A DNA stretch of 64,000 nt from JAJDXO01 sp965207535. Lineage in GTDB: Bacteria > Pseudomonadota > Alphaproteobacteria > Rhodospirillales > UBA2165. Positions 16,481 to 25,594 of this stretch are shown in pieces. The stretch covers positions 1 through 64,000 of the forward strand of contig CBDBMR010000012.1 of assembly GCA_965207535.1 (NCBI GenBank), given 5' to 3'. The translations under genes and the position numbers were made by a program. The notes beneath the pieces were generated by a model. It searched no databases. It saw only the letters and a program-made list of their open reading frames with translations, and was not told the origin of the DNA. Position 1 is the stretch's first letter, and every line of letters starts with the position of its first letter.

Positions 16481-18004
16481 TTAACTAATCTTCGGTTTCA
16501 CGTCGAGGGTCTTGGCGAGGTCGCGGAACAGCCGCTCCACCGCCTCGCTGTGGAACAGTTTCCCGTTCGGCGCCAAACCCAGCGTCAGGTTCGATGCGGT
16601 GAGCGACAAGCCGGTCTTTTCCAGCAGGCCCGGCACGCCGCCCGAAATGACGTGGGCCAGCCTCAGCGCCAGGCCAAGGACCGCCGCGGCGTGTTCCCTG
16701 TCCTCGGTCAGCAGAGGCCGGATTTGATTGACCTCGTACTGGCGGCGGCTGCCGTCGTAGCGGACGAAAACCGCCAAGGCCAGGAACGCTCGATCGCCGT
16801 GGGTCAATCCGGCAATCGGCAGCCGCAATACCCTCAGGAACGAGTGGAGGGCCCGATAGTCGGGATGATCCGCCCACCCCATATCGCTCAAGAGCGCAGC
16901 GGCCAGGCACAACCGCCTGTCATGAGCGGACGCATCGGGGAACAAGGGTTCGAGCCATGACACGACCTCCTCGCCATGGACCGAAAACCGGCCGCCGCGC
17001 CGGGCGAATCCCTCGCACGCGCTGATCAGTGGATCCTCGCGGCGGGTTTCATCGCTCAGCATCTCGAACAGCTTCCCTTCCCGCATGCTGTAGCCCGAGA
17101 ACACCAGCCGTTCCGGTCGGGCACGCTCCAGCAGGCGGTTCATGGCCATGGCGGCGAAGGGCAGGGTCTCGGCCCGGCGCCGGGAGAGGCCGGTAATCCG
17201 TTCCAGGGATTTACGGCCGAGGCCCGACAGAACCCGGGTCATTTCAATCGCCGTGTCGGCGGGCACGGAATAGCCGTCGAGCACATGCAGGGGATAATCC
17301 TTCTGGGTGATCGAGACCCGCGCAAGCGCCCGCCAGGCGCCGCCGGTGGCATAGACCCGGCGCCCGCGAAAGTCGGCGAGCCAGGGCAGCCGGTCGAGCG
17401 CCGCGTCGACCAGATTTCGGGTTTTGATCACGTCGCCCTCGGAATCCTCGGCAATCCGGAGGTGGCCGAGGGGAAGCGAGCAACTCTCGCCGAAGTCTCC
17501 CCGGTTGAGCGAGACCAGATCCAGGCTGCCGCCGCCCATGTCGCCGACCAGACCGTCGGCATCGGGCATCCCGCTGAGAACGCCGGTCGCCCCGAGCCTT
17601 GCTTCCTCGTCACCGCTCAGGACATGGACCGCCCGCCCGAAGCGTTTCTCGACCCGCGCCGCGAAGGCCGGGCCGTCTTCCGCCTCCCGGACGGCGGCTG
17701 TCGCCAGCAGTTCCAATTGGCTGACTTCCATCTCCTCGGTGAGGTTGATGAACCGGGTCAGCGCCGACATGGCGAGCTTTACCCCATCGGCGTTGAGTTT
17801 TCCCGATTTGCTCAGGCCGCGGCCCAGCGCGCAGGTGACCCGCTCATTGAAAATCGGAACCGGCAGGCGGCTGAGAGAGTCGTAAACCACGAGACGAACG
17901 GTATTGGACCCGATATCGACGATGGCGATGCGCCCGGCGCCGTTTTCCGGCGACAGCTGTTGGGTCCGGGCCTTGTCTGCGAGAGAGTAGATCTCGGCGC
18001 TCAT
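16481..18004 (-). CDS. ppx: Exopolyphosphatase / Ppx-GppA phosphatase
   Basis: A 507-residue ASKHA-fold phosphatase that removes terminal phosphate from polyphosphate (and possibly pppGpp). Phosphate-1 motif IVDIGSNTVRLVVYD is at about 28-42, the catalytic Glu region is ATAAVREAEDG (about 104-114), and the second glycine loop is VGDMGGGSLDLV. The C-terminal helical region (about 320-500) is the HD-like domain found in longer Ppx proteins. It lies 19 bases downstream of ppk1, so synthesis and degradation of polyP are encoded together. Confidence 0.95.
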   Translation of the reverse strand: MSAEIYSLADKARTQQLSPENGAGRIAIVDIGSNTVRLVVYDSLSRLPVPIFNERVTCALGRGLSKSGKLNADGVKLAMSALTRFINLTEEMEVSQLELLATAAVREAEDGPAFAARVEKRFGRAVHVLSGDEEARLGATGVLSGMPDADGLVGDMGGGSLDLVSLNRGDFGESCSLPLGHLRIAEDSEGDVIKTRNLVDAALDRLPWLADFRGRRVYATGGAWRALARVSITQKDYPLHVLDGYSVPADTAIEMTRVLSGLGRKSLERITGLSRRRAETLPFAAMAMNRLLERARPERLVFSGYSMREGKLFEMLSDETRREDPLISACEGFARRGGRFSVHGEEVVSWLEPLFPDASAHDRRLCLAAALLSDMGWADHPDYRALHSFLRVLRLPIAGLTHGDRAFLALAVFVRYDGSRRQYEVNQIRPLLTEDREHAAAVLGLALRLAHVISGGVPGLLEKTGLSLTASNLTLGLAPNGKLFHSEAVERLFRDLAKTLDVKPKIS

Positions 18005-18023
18005 ACGGTTTGCGATCCGCGCC

Positions 18024-20171
18024 TCAATCCCGGGCCGAGACCGGTCTCGGCATCTGCGGCCGATGCTTTTCGAGAGCGCTGCCGCGGCCCGACAGGCTCG
18101 GATTTGTCATGAAATAGGTGTGTGCGCTGAAATCGTCCGGCGCCGCCTCGAGCTTCGTATAGGCCCCGTCCGGGCCCATGGACCAGCTTTGCCGGACGTC
18201 GTTCAAATTGGCGACCATCACCTGCTCGACGACCTGTTGGTGGACGGTCGGGTTCTCGATCGGCACCAGCACTTCGACGCGCCAGTTGAGGTTTCGGGGC
18301 ATCCAGTCGGCAGATGAGATGTACACCTTGGCCTTCGGTGAGGGCAGCTTCTGACCGTTCCCGAATACCACGATTCGCGAATGTTCAAGAAATCTTCCGA
18401 TGATCGACTTGACCCGGATGTTCTCGGACAGACCGGGCACCCCGGGACGCAGGCAGCAAATCCCGCGGATGACCAGATCGACCTGCACCCCCGCCTGTGA
18501 CGCTTCGTAGAGGCAATCGATAATTCCCGGATCCACCAGGGAGTTCATTTTCGCCCACACGGCCGCCGGACGCCCGGCGCGGGCATGCCCGATCTCCGCG
18601 TCGATCAGTTCGGTCAGGCGCTCGCGGAGACTCAGCGGAGAAACCGCAAGCTTGGTCAGGTTGCGGGGCTCGGCGTACCCGATCATGAAATTGAACACCT
18701 GAGCCGCCTCTCGGCACAGGCCGGGATCGGTGGTGAAGTAGGACATGTCCGTATAGACCTTGGCGGTCTGGGGGTGGTAGTTGCCGGTACCGAAGTGGGC
18801 GTAGGAGATCAACTCGTTGCTCTCCCGCCGCACCACCAAACTGATTTTGGCGTGTGTCTTCTTGTCGACGAAGCCGAACACCACTTGCGCGCCGGCGCGC
18901 TCCAAATCCCGCGCCCACCGAATATTGGCTTCCTCGTCGAAGCGGGCCCGGAGTTCCACCATCGCAGTCACCGACTTGCCAGCTTCCGCCGCCTCGATCA
19001 GCGCCGCCACGATCGCCGAGTCGTTGCTGGTCCGGTAGAGAGTCTGCTTGATGGCGACGACGTCGGGGTCCCGGGCGGCCTGGCGGAGGAACTGGGCCAC
19101 CACCTCGAAGCTCTCATAGGGATGGTGGACGATGAAATCCTTGGTTCGGATCGCGGCGAAGCAATCCCCGCCCAGTTCCCGGACCCTCTCCGGAAACCGG
19201 GCGTCATAGGGCCGGAACTTGAGATCCGAGCGCTCGACGCGGGTGATTTGCTCCAAATCGCTCAGACCCGGCATACCGTCGTGAAGCACCACGTCTTCAG
19301 CATCGACCGCCAGGCCGTCGACGATCATCGTCTGGAGATCGTCGGAGATGTCGGCGTTGACGGAGAGATGGATGGTGACGCCCCGGCGCCGCTGCTTCAG
19401 CGCCGACTGGAAGCTGCGCACCAGGTCCTCGGCCTCCTCGTCGATCTCGAAGTCGGTATCGCGGATGACCCGGAACCAGGCGAATTCACCGATCTCGAAG
19501 CCGGGAAAGATCCGGTCGAGAAAGAGCGATATGACATCGTCCTGGAGCACGAAGCGCGGGTGCTCGCCGGGCAGCCGCACAAACCGTTCAAGCCTCTGCG
19601 GCAGGGTGATCAGCGCCTGAACGTTCTGGCCTTCCCGCGGGCGGCTGATGTTCAGCGCCATTGACAGGCCGAGGTTGCGGATGAACGGAAACGGCTGTGT
19701 CGGATCGACGGCCAGCGGCGTCAAAAGCGGAACCACCTGTTCCATGAAATGGCGTTCGAGCCGGGACCGGTCCTCACCCGTCAGCGCATCCGCGTCGACG
19801 ACGTCGATGTTTTCGCCGCGAAGCTCGGATTTCAGGTCATGCCAGCAGCGTTGCTGATCGGCCATCAAGCGGTTGGCGGCGGCGCGGATGGCGATCATCT
19901 GCTCGCGCGGGGTAAGGCCGTCTTCCGAGAGGGTCGCCACGTCGGCGTCGAGTTGGCCCTTCACCCCGGCGACGCGAACCATATAGAACTCGTCGAGGTT
20001 GGATGCGGAAATGGACAGGAAGCGGACCCGCTCGAGCAATGGATACGCTCGATTGCCGGCTTCCTGGAGCACCCGGTCGTTGAACGACAGCCAGGACAGC
20101 TCGCGATTCAGAAACCGCTCGTCCGGTCCCGGCACCGAGGTATCGTGATTTCGCTCGGGTGACGCAATCAT
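18024..20171 (-). CDS. ppk: Polyphosphate kinase 1
   Basis: A 715-residue PPK1 that polymerises the gamma-phosphate of ATP into polyphosphate. The N-terminal signature FLNRELSWLSFNDRVLQEA is at about 21-39. The catalytic PLD-like region has FDEEANIRWARDLERAGAQV followed by KKTHAKISLVVRRE, whose His is the phosphorylated residue in the family. The C-terminal YISSADWMPRNLNWRVEVL block is intact. It is first in a ppk-ppx operon. A 72-base gap with no obvious promoter separates it from the divergent phosphatase frame. Confidence 0.97.
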   Translation of the reverse strand: MIASPERNHDTSVPGPDERFLNRELSWLSFNDRVLQEAGNRAYPLLERVRFLSISASNLDEFYMVRVAGVKGQLDADVATLSEDGLTPREQMIAIRAAANRLMADQQRCWHDLKSELRGENIDVVDADALTGEDRSRLERHFMEQVVPLLTPLAVDPTQPFPFIRNLGLSMALNISRPREGQNVQALITLPQRLERFVRLPGEHPRFVLQDDVISLFLDRIFPGFEIGEFAWFRVIRDTDFEIDEEAEDLVRSFQSALKQRRRGVTIHLSVNADISDDLQTMIVDGLAVDAEDVVLHDGMPGLSDLEQITRVERSDLKFRPYDARFPERVRELGGDCFAAIRTKDFIVHHPYESFEVVAQFLRQAARDPDVVAIKQTLYRTSNDSAIVAALIEAAEAGKSVTAMVELRARFDEEANIRWARDLERAGAQVVFGFVDKKTHAKISLVVRRESNELISYAHFGTGNYHPQTAKVYTDMSYFTTDPGLCREAAQVFNFMIGYAEPRNLTKLAVSPLSLRERLTELIDAEIGHARAGRPAAVWAKMNSLVDPGIIDCLYEASQAGVQVDLVIRGICCLRPGVPGLSENIRVKSIIGRFLEHSRIVVFGNGQKLPSPKAKVYISSADWMPRNLNWRVEVLVPIENPTVHQQVVEQVMVANLNDVRQSWSMGPDGAYTKLEAAPDDFSAHTYFMTNPSLSGRGSALEKHRPQMPRPVSARD

Positions 20172-20279
20172 CTCTCTCCCCCGGAACGGATTTTACCCCG
20201 GCCGCCGGGTGTCCGAAAGCATGCAAAGAGGTGGAGACAGCGGGTGAAATCGGTCATTCTCTGCCGGAAACGGCCCGGA

Positions 20280-20309
20280 AAGTCCTTGAAAAGTCCTTGG
20301 GAAGTCCTT
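20280..20309. promoter_or_regulatory. Three AAGTCCTT direct repeats at 11-base spacing
   Basis: AAGTCCTT occurs exactly at 20280, 20291 and 20302, one helical turn apart, directly before the TTG start of the SixA-like gene. Direct repeats with an 11-base period are the binding arrangement of PhoB/OmpR-type regulators. The sequence is not a canonical pho box. The repeats are seen; a regulatory role is a guess. Confidence 0.35.
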
Positions 20310-20831
20310 TTGAAGCGCCTTTATCTGCTCCGACACGCCAAATCGAGCTGGGCCAACGAAAGCTTGAGCGATTTCGACCGTCCCCTGAACAAGCGCGGCC
20401 GGCGCGCCGCCGCGCTGATGGGCGAATTCATGGAAAAGAACGGCCATCATCCGCAACTGATCCTGTCCTCGCCCTCGGCCAGGACGCGGGAGACGCTGAC
20501 CATTCTCGAACGGCACGGGTCGTGGACCCATGACACCCGATTCGAAGACGATCTCTATGGGGCATCGTCGTTCGTGATGCTCAATCGTCTGCGGGAGCTC
20601 CCGGATACGGCCGCCGCGGTCATGTTGCTCGGCCACAATCCGGGACTGGAATCGATGGCGCACTTGATGATCGGCGATGCCGCGCCGAACGCACTGTCCA
20701 GGCTCCGGGCCAAATACCCGACCGGGGCATTGTCGGTCATTTCATTCGGGGCCGGGACGTGGCGCGATGCCGGACCCGGCGCCGGAACCCTGGAGGCTTT
20801 TGTTCGTCCCGCCGATCTGGAGAGGGAATAG
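20310..20831 (+). CDS. SixA-like histidine phosphatase
   Basis: A 173-residue histidine phosphatase superfamily protein. The catalytic LRHAKSSW lies at residues 6-13 and the second histidine in LGHNPGLE. It resembles SixA, which dephosphorylates phosphohistidine on phosphorelay or PTS proteins; related small phosphatases act on other substrates. I prefer TTG 20310, which places KRLYLLRHAK at the N-terminus as in relatives. An upstream GTG at 20244 adds 22 residues that look unrelated and include the AAGTCCTT repeats. It is divergent from ppk and convergent with hda. Confidence 0.85.
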   Translation: MKRLYLLRHAKSSWANESLSDFDRPLNKRGRRAAALMGEFMEKNGHHPQLILSSPSARTRETLTILERHGSWTHDTRFEDDLYGASSFVMLNRLRELPDTAAAVMLLGHNPGLESMAHLMIGDAAPNALSRLRAKYPTGALSVISFGAGTWRDAGPGAGTLEAFVRPADLERE

Positions 20832-20859
20832 CCCCTGGAATTCCGAACTATGCCTGCCG

Positions 20860-21537
20860 CTAGTTTCCGGCGCGCCCCGCCAGCACCGTCCGTACGAACG
20901 GCAGGGTGACGTTGCGCTTTTCCGCCAAAGATGCGCGGTCGATATCGTCGACCAGCTTGTCGAGGGCGGTAAAGGACCGCTCGATGCGGGGCAACAGAAA
21001 CGAGATCACCGCCGGATCGACCCGCAACTGGCGGTCGGAAAACTGCTTGGCCAGGACCGCCGCCATCAGATCTTCATCGGGCAAACGAATACCGACGGAG
21101 GCGGCGGCGCGCAGCCGGGACGCCAAGTCGGGAAGGCCGATGTTCCATCGGGCCGGCGGCGTTCCCGCGGTGAGCAGGAGCCGGCTATTCCCGTCCGCCG
21201 CCACATTGTAGAGATGCAAGAGGACGGCCTCGTCCGCCGATTTGTCCGCGTCGTCGACGATCACCACACCCCCGTCACCTTGCGCCCCCTGGACATCGCC
21301 GTCATTCAGCGCGCCGCCCTGAACCAGCGTCCCGCCGGTCTGAGCCTGAAAGACATGCGCCAAATGTGTCTTTCCGCTGGCCGGCGGCCCGTGAACCACC
21401 AGGGCGGGTCCCGGCCAGTCCGGCCATTTGTCCAGCCACGCCACCGCCGCGCGATTGCACTCGGTCACCAGGAAGTCGGCGCCGCTCATCGACGGCCGAT
21501 GATCAAAGCCAAGCGGAAGTTGCCGGGCGCCGGTCAT
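20860..21537 (-). CDS. hda: DnaA-related regulatory protein Hda/HdaA
   Basis: A 225-residue AAA+ protein related to DnaA domain III. It has an N-terminal clamp-binding-like QLPLGF (6-11), Walker A GPPASGKTHLAHV (about 50-62), a Walker B-like VVIVDDADK, and sensor regions around RWNIGLPDLASRL. The initiator domains are absent, as expected for Hda/HdaA, which promotes hydrolysis of DnaA-ATP after replication starts. The ATG overlaps the perM stop (ATGA), so it is translationally coupled to perM upstream, a usual alphaproteobacterial arrangement. Confidence 0.92.
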   Translation of the reverse strand: MTGARQLPLGFDHRPSMSGADFLVTECNRAAVAWLDKWPDWPGPALVVHGPPASGKTHLAHVFQAQTGGTLVQGGALNDGDVQGAQGDGGVVIVDDADKSADEAVLLHLYNVAADGNSRLLLTAGTPPARWNIGLPDLASRLRAAASVGIRLPDEDLMAAVLAKQFSDRQLRVDPAVISFLLPRIERSFTALDKLVDDIDRASLAEKRNVTLPFVRTVLAGRAGN

Positions 21538-22619
21538 GCATCCGGGTCTTCGCCGGCCTCATCGCCGCCGGCGCCATAGAGCGGGCTTTCCAGATACCGG
21601 CGGAGAAAGAACCGGATCAGCACGCCGATGGTTGCCGCGGCCGGCACGGCGAGCAGCACACCGGTAAAGCCGAAGATGGCGCCGCCGGCGAGAAGCGCGA
21701 AAATCACCCAGACCGGGTGCAGGCCCACCCGGTCGCCCACCAGCTTGGGCGTCAGGAACATGGACTCGGCCACCTGGCCAGCCATGAATACGGCGAAGAC
21801 GAAGACGAACGGCAGAACCTCGGTGAACTGGGCGAACGCGACGCCGAACGCGACGCCCATCCCCACCAGCATCCCGAAATAGGGAACGAAGGAGATCAGG
21901 CCGGTCGCCAATCCGATGGTAAGGCCGAAATCCAGCCCGACGATGGTCAGGCCGACCCCGTAGAAAACGGCGAGAAACAGGCAGACGGTCCCCTGCCCGC
22001 GGACGAAGCCGGCAACGGTGGTATCGATGTCGGAAAGGATTTCGCGGATGGCCGGTGCGTGGCGGCGGGGCAGCCAGCTGTCGACCCGTTCAACGATGCG
22101 GTCCCAATCGCGCAACAGGTAGAAGCTGACGATCGGCGTGATTATCACCAGGGACAGCAAATTGAAGAAGGCGACGCCGCCCTGCCAAATCCGGGCGAGC
22201 ACGCCGCCGGCCCAAGCGATCAAAGTGCCGGCGGAGGACTGGGCGGCATCGCGCAGCTGCTCCAGCCGGTCACTGGAAATCAGGCCTTCGACCCGTTCCT
22301 GGATCGGCGCGATCCAGGCGACGAAGGAATTGACCAGCTGCGGCAGTTTCTCGACGAATGCCAGGACCTGCCCCTGAAGCAGCGGCACCAGCAGCACCAG
22401 CGCCAGAATCACCACGGCGAAGAAGATCAGGGTGATGATAATGGTGGCTGCGGTTCTGGACGTCCCCCACGCCTCCAGCCGGTCGGCAAACGGATCGAGA
22501 AAATAGGCGACCGCCATTCCGGCCACGAACGGGAGCAGAATACTGCCGGTGAGCGTCAGGGCTGCGGCCAAGGCGGCGAGGACGCCGATCCAGACCAGGG
22601 TTTGATTGCGCGCCGTCAT
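21534..22619 (-). CDS. AI-2E/PerM family membrane transporter
   Basis: A 361-residue integral membrane protein of the AI-2E/PerM (UPF0118) family with about eight helices. It shows the family blocks GSILLPFVAGMAVAYFLDPFADRLE near the N-terminus, GLDFGLTIGLATGLISFVPYFGM and the C-terminal LVGDRVGLHPVWVIFALLAGG. Members export small molecules or ions and the substrate here is unknown. I chose ATG 22619, which overlaps the stop of the phosphatidyltransferase gene (TAATG), rather than a frame extending 151 codons further through that gene. Confidence 0.92.
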   Translation of the reverse strand: MTARNQTLVWIGVLAALAAALTLTGSILLPFVAGMAVAYFLDPFADRLEAWGTSRTAATIIITLIFFAVVILALVLLVPLLQGQVLAFVEKLPQLVNSFVAWIAPIQERVEGLISSDRLEQLRDAAQSSAGTLIAWAGGVLARIWQGGVAFFNLLSLVIITPIVSFYLLRDWDRIVERVDSWLPRRHAPAIREILSDIDTTVAGFVRGQGTVCLFLAVFYGVGLTIVGLDFGLTIGLATGLISFVPYFGMLVGMGVAFGVAFAQFTEVLPFVFVFAVFMAGQVAESMFLTPKLVGDRVGLHPVWVIFALLAGGAIFGFTGVLLAVPAAATIGVLIRFFLRRYLESPLYGAGGDEAGEDPDA

Positions 22620-23182
22620 TACTCGCCGGGCTCCAATGCCGAGGCACGCCGGCCCCACACCCACACATACGCCGTGCCCGACGCAAAGGTGGTCGCCGCC
22701 ACCACATAGATCATCAAATTCACCACTGCCCGGCCCTCCAACTCGTAGCCTGCCATGCCCAGGACGCCGAGGACGAGAAGAAATTGCACCGTCGTGTTCA
22801 ATTTGCTGATCAGCAGCGGCTGCATGGTCAGCCGCTGATAAAGCACATGATAAAGAAGTGCCCCGAGGAGGATCAGCCCATCCCGGAACACCACCAGGAT
22901 GACCAGCCACGTGGGCAGAAATCCGGCGTGTCCCAGGGCGACAAACACGCTGACCAACAGCGCCTTGTCGGCGACCGGGTCCAGAAATCCGCCGAGCACG
23001 GTTTCCGAGTTGAAACGCTTGGCGATGAAGCCGTCCACCGCATCGCTTGCGCAGGCGACAAGAAAAACCCAAAAGGCCCAGAGGTAGGCGTCACTGAGGA
23101 TCAGCCAGACCGCCAGCGGCACCGACAAGAGCCGGGCGAAACTGATGAGATTGGGAATGTTGACCCTGAGCGTTTGGCGCAT
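22619..23182 (-). CDS. CDP-alcohol phosphatidyltransferase (PgsA-like)
   Basis: A 187-residue membrane enzyme with the CDP-OH-P signature SDAVDGFIAKRFNSETVLGG followed by FLDPVADK (about 46-73), containing all four catalytic aspartates. Members transfer a phosphatidyl group from CDP-diacylglycerol to glycerol-3-phosphate (PgsA) or phosphatidylglycerol (cardiolipin synthase); sequence alone does not settle which. About five helices. It is the middle of a DUF2066-pgsA-perM-hda run with gaps of a few bases or overlaps. Confidence 0.9.
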   Translation of the reverse strand: MRQTLRVNIPNLISFARLLSVPLAVWLILSDAYLWAFWVFLVACASDAVDGFIAKRFNSETVLGGFLDPVADKALLVSVFVALGHAGFLPTWLVILVVFRDGLILLGALLYHVLYQRLTMQPLLISKLNTTVQFLLVLGVLGMAGYELEGRAVVNLMIYVVAATTFASGTAYVWVWGRRASALEPGE

Positions 23183-23188
23183 CTCGCC

Positions 23189-24400
23189 TTAGCCCTGGTT
23201 GGGCGCCGCCGCCCGGGGCGGCGCGCCGCCCGAGCCCAGTTCGAGGATCCAGTTGCCCTCTTCCTCACGGAGGCGGAGGTCCGCCTGGGCCAGCGCCAGC
23301 GCCAGCTGGTCGATATCGCCGAGATATTGAATGTTGAGGCGCGCCTCGTCACGGGACAGCAGGACGAGATCAATGCGGTCGACAACCGCCACCTGCCCCA
23401 GCCTGGACCGGGCCGTCACCCAATCGCCGAGCGATTTGATCGGCAGCACGACCGCCACAATTTCGCTGCGCTCGAACTGTATAAGGTTGTCGGCTTTCCA
23501 CTGGTCCTCGATCTCATCGGCAGCCTGGGCCGCCGCGCGCCGCAGGACCGCCTCGATCGCCTCGCCCGGCCGGCCGGTGACGCCGGTGATGATGGCCTGC
23601 TCGGAAACCGACGCGCCATAACGGTTGACGGTGACGGAAATCGAGGGCGCGCCGCCCGGCGCCGCCGCGAGTTCGGCAAGGGCGACGATCACGTCGCTGG
23701 TTCCGTAGCGCCCGGACAGCGCTTCCAGCCGCGCGCGGTCTCCGGCAGCCGCCTGTTCCGCGCCGATGGCCGCGATATCGGCCAGGTCGCCTGCCGGACG
23801 CTCCATCGGGACCAGACCGGCCACGGCATCGGGCCCGCCTATGCCGGTCCACGCGTCCCGCCAGGGGTTGGGGTCGTCCCACAGTACGACCACCCCCGCG
23901 GCGCGGTAGACCGGCAGCACCAGCACCGGTTTGCTCGGGGTTTCGGCGAAGTCGATGGCCAAATCGCGAAGCAGCCGTCGCACTTCGCGCGGCTTGAAAC
24001 GAAATGTCAGTTCGGCGAGATACCTGACGGCGGAGGTTTTCTCATTGGCGACCGAGAGGTCCTGGACCAACTCGGCGCGGTCCGCGGCGCGCAACACCGG
24101 CAGGCGGTCGATATCCGACTTCAGCGTCAAGCGATCGAGGAGAATTTCGAAGGCACGCTGTTCTCCCGCCGCCAGTGCGCGCGCCCGGGCGGCGGCGGCG
24201 GTTTCCGCCGTCACATCGACGGCCACGCCCGAAACCTTGAACACATCCTGCGCAATCGCCGTACCGCCGGCGGGGGCGACCGCCAGGGCCAATGCAAGTC
24301 CGAAGACCGCCACGACGTGCAGGGCGCGCGCCCGTCGTTCGCGCGTCAGCGGCATCCCGGCGCCTGGCGAGACGCCGGGCCAGATAGGTTTTCCGAACAT
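23189..24400 (-). CDS. DUF2066 domain-containing exported protein
   Basis: A 403-residue protein with an N-terminal signal (ALHVVAVFGLALALAVAPAGG...AIAQ, ending about residue 51) and a DUF2066 region (about 52-340) starting DVFKVSGVAVDVTAETAAAARARAL. The family is conserved next to hda, perM and purM in alphaproteobacteria, but its function is not established. A start at ATG 24355 (MPLTRERR), 15 codons later, would give a more typical signal peptide. Neither start has a good Shine-Dalgarno. It is divergent from purM with a short shared promoter region. Confidence 0.85.
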   Translation of the reverse strand: MFGKPIWPGVSPGAGMPLTRERRARALHVVAVFGLALALAVAPAGGTAIAQDVFKVSGVAVDVTAETAAAARARALAAGEQRAFEILLDRLTLKSDIDRLPVLRAADRAELVQDLSVANEKTSAVRYLAELTFRFKPREVRRLLRDLAIDFAETPSKPVLVLPVYRAAGVVVLWDDPNPWRDAWTGIGGPDAVAGLVPMERPAGDLADIAAIGAEQAAAGDRARLEALSGRYGTSDVIVALAELAAAPGGAPSISVTVNRYGASVSEQAIITGVTGRPGEAIEAVLRRAAAQAADEIEDQWKADNLIQFERSEIVAVVLPIKSLGDWVTARSRLGQVAVVDRIDLVLLSRDEARLNIQYLGDIDQLALALAQADLRLREEEGNWILELGSGGAPPRAAAPNQG

Positions 24401-24427
24401 TGCAAACCGCCCCGGATCAAGTATGTT
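24400..24427 (+). promoter_or_regulatory. Possible sigma-70 promoter of purMN
   Basis: TTGCAA (24400-24405) and TATGTT (24422-24427) are separated by 16 bases and lie 39 bases upstream of the purM ATG. Both boxes are reasonable matches to the housekeeping consensus. No purine riboswitch or PUR box is recognisable. Confidence 0.4.
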
Positions 24428-24466
24428 TTCGGCCTTCGTGGGCGGCTAATTTAGCACGTAGAAACG

Positions 24467-25594
24467 ATGGAGGAAGGCATTTCCAAGGGCGGCGGCAAGC
24501 GGAAATTCGGGCACCACGGCAGGCCGGTGGAGTTCACCCTGAACTACAAGGATGCCGGCGTCGACATGGATGCCGCAGATGAGTTGATCGACGCCATCCG
24601 GCCCGCAGCCAAGGCCACCGGCCGGCCGGGCGTCATGTCCGGGCTCGGCGGATTCGGCGCCCTGTTCGACCTCAAGGCGGCGGGCTATCGGGACCCCATC
24701 CTGGTTTCCGGTACCGACGGCGTCGGCACCAAGCTGAAAGTGGCGACCGCGATGGGGCGACACGACACCATCGGCATCGATCTCGTCGCCATGTGCGTCA
24801 ACGATTTGGTGGTCCAGGGCGCCGAACCGCTGTTCTTTCTGGATTACTTCGGCACCGGGCGGCTGGAGCCGGCAGTGGCCGCCTCGGTCATCAACGGCAT
24901 CGCGGACGGCTGCCGGCAGGCCGGGTGCGCCCTGATCGGCGGCGAAACGGCGGAGCTGCCCTCCATGTACGCCGACGGCGATTACGATCTCGCCGGGTTC
25001 GCGGTCGGCGCCGTGGAACGCGATGCGCTGCTCACCGGCGACGCCGTCCGGGAAGGCGACGTCGTACTGGGGTTCGCCAGTGCCGGCCTGCATTCCAACG
25101 GCTTTTCCCTTGCCCGGCGAGTGGTCGAAATGGCGGACCTGACCTTTGAGGACCCGGCCCCCTTCGCGTCCGGGCAGAGCATCGGCGAGGCTTACCTGAC
25201 CCCGACCCGGATTTATGCGCGTGCGGCGCTGGCCGGCATCGGCGCCGGCGGCGTTCACGCCATTTCCCACATCACCGGCGGCGGACTGCTCGACAACATT
25301 CCCCGCGTGCTTCCCGACGGACTGGGCGTCGATCTCTATGCCAGGGCGTGGGACCTGCCGCCGGTATTCGCCTGGCTGGCCGAGGCCGGCGGCGTGGCGC
25401 CTCGGGAAATGGCCCGGACCTTCAATTGCGGTATCGGCATGGTGGCGCTGTGCCCGGCGGACGAAGCGGCGGAGATCAAGTCGGCGCTGGAGGCGGCCGG
25501 CGAGACCATCAGCGCCATCGGCGAAGTGGTCCGCCGCGGCAACGATGCGGACCGGGTCCGAATTCACGGCCTGGACGACGTGTTCGGCGGATGA
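24467..25594 (+). CDS. purM: Phosphoribosylformylglycinamidine cyclo-ligase (AIR synthetase)
   Basis: A 375-residue enzyme of step 5 of purine synthesis, converting FGAM to AIR with ATP. The family sequence TLNYKDAGVDMDAADELI precedes GLGGFGALFDL and the ATP-binding VSGTDGVGTKLK (about 84-95); GLHSNGFSLAR and HITGGGLLDNIPR follow. It carries about 22 extra N-terminal residues (GISKGGGKRKFGHHG) relative to common PurM. A GTG at 24527 would remove most of them, but neither start has a strong ribosome site. The stop overlaps the purN start (ATGA). Confidence 0.96.
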   Translation: MEEGISKGGGKRKFGHHGRPVEFTLNYKDAGVDMDAADELIDAIRPAAKATGRPGVMSGLGGFGALFDLKAAGYRDPILVSGTDGVGTKLKVATAMGRHDTIGIDLVAMCVNDLVVQGAEPLFFLDYFGTGRLEPAVAASVINGIADGCRQAGCALIGGETAELPSMYADGDYDLAGFAVGAVERDALLTGDAVREGDVVLGFASAGLHSNGFSLARRVVEMADLTFEDPAPFASGQSIGEAYLTPTRIYARAALAGIGAGGVHAISHITGGGLLDNIPRVLPDGLGVDLYARAWDLPPVFAWLAEAGGVAPREMARTFNCGIGMVALCPADEAAEIKSALEAAGETISAIGEVVRRGNDADRVRIHGLDDVFGG

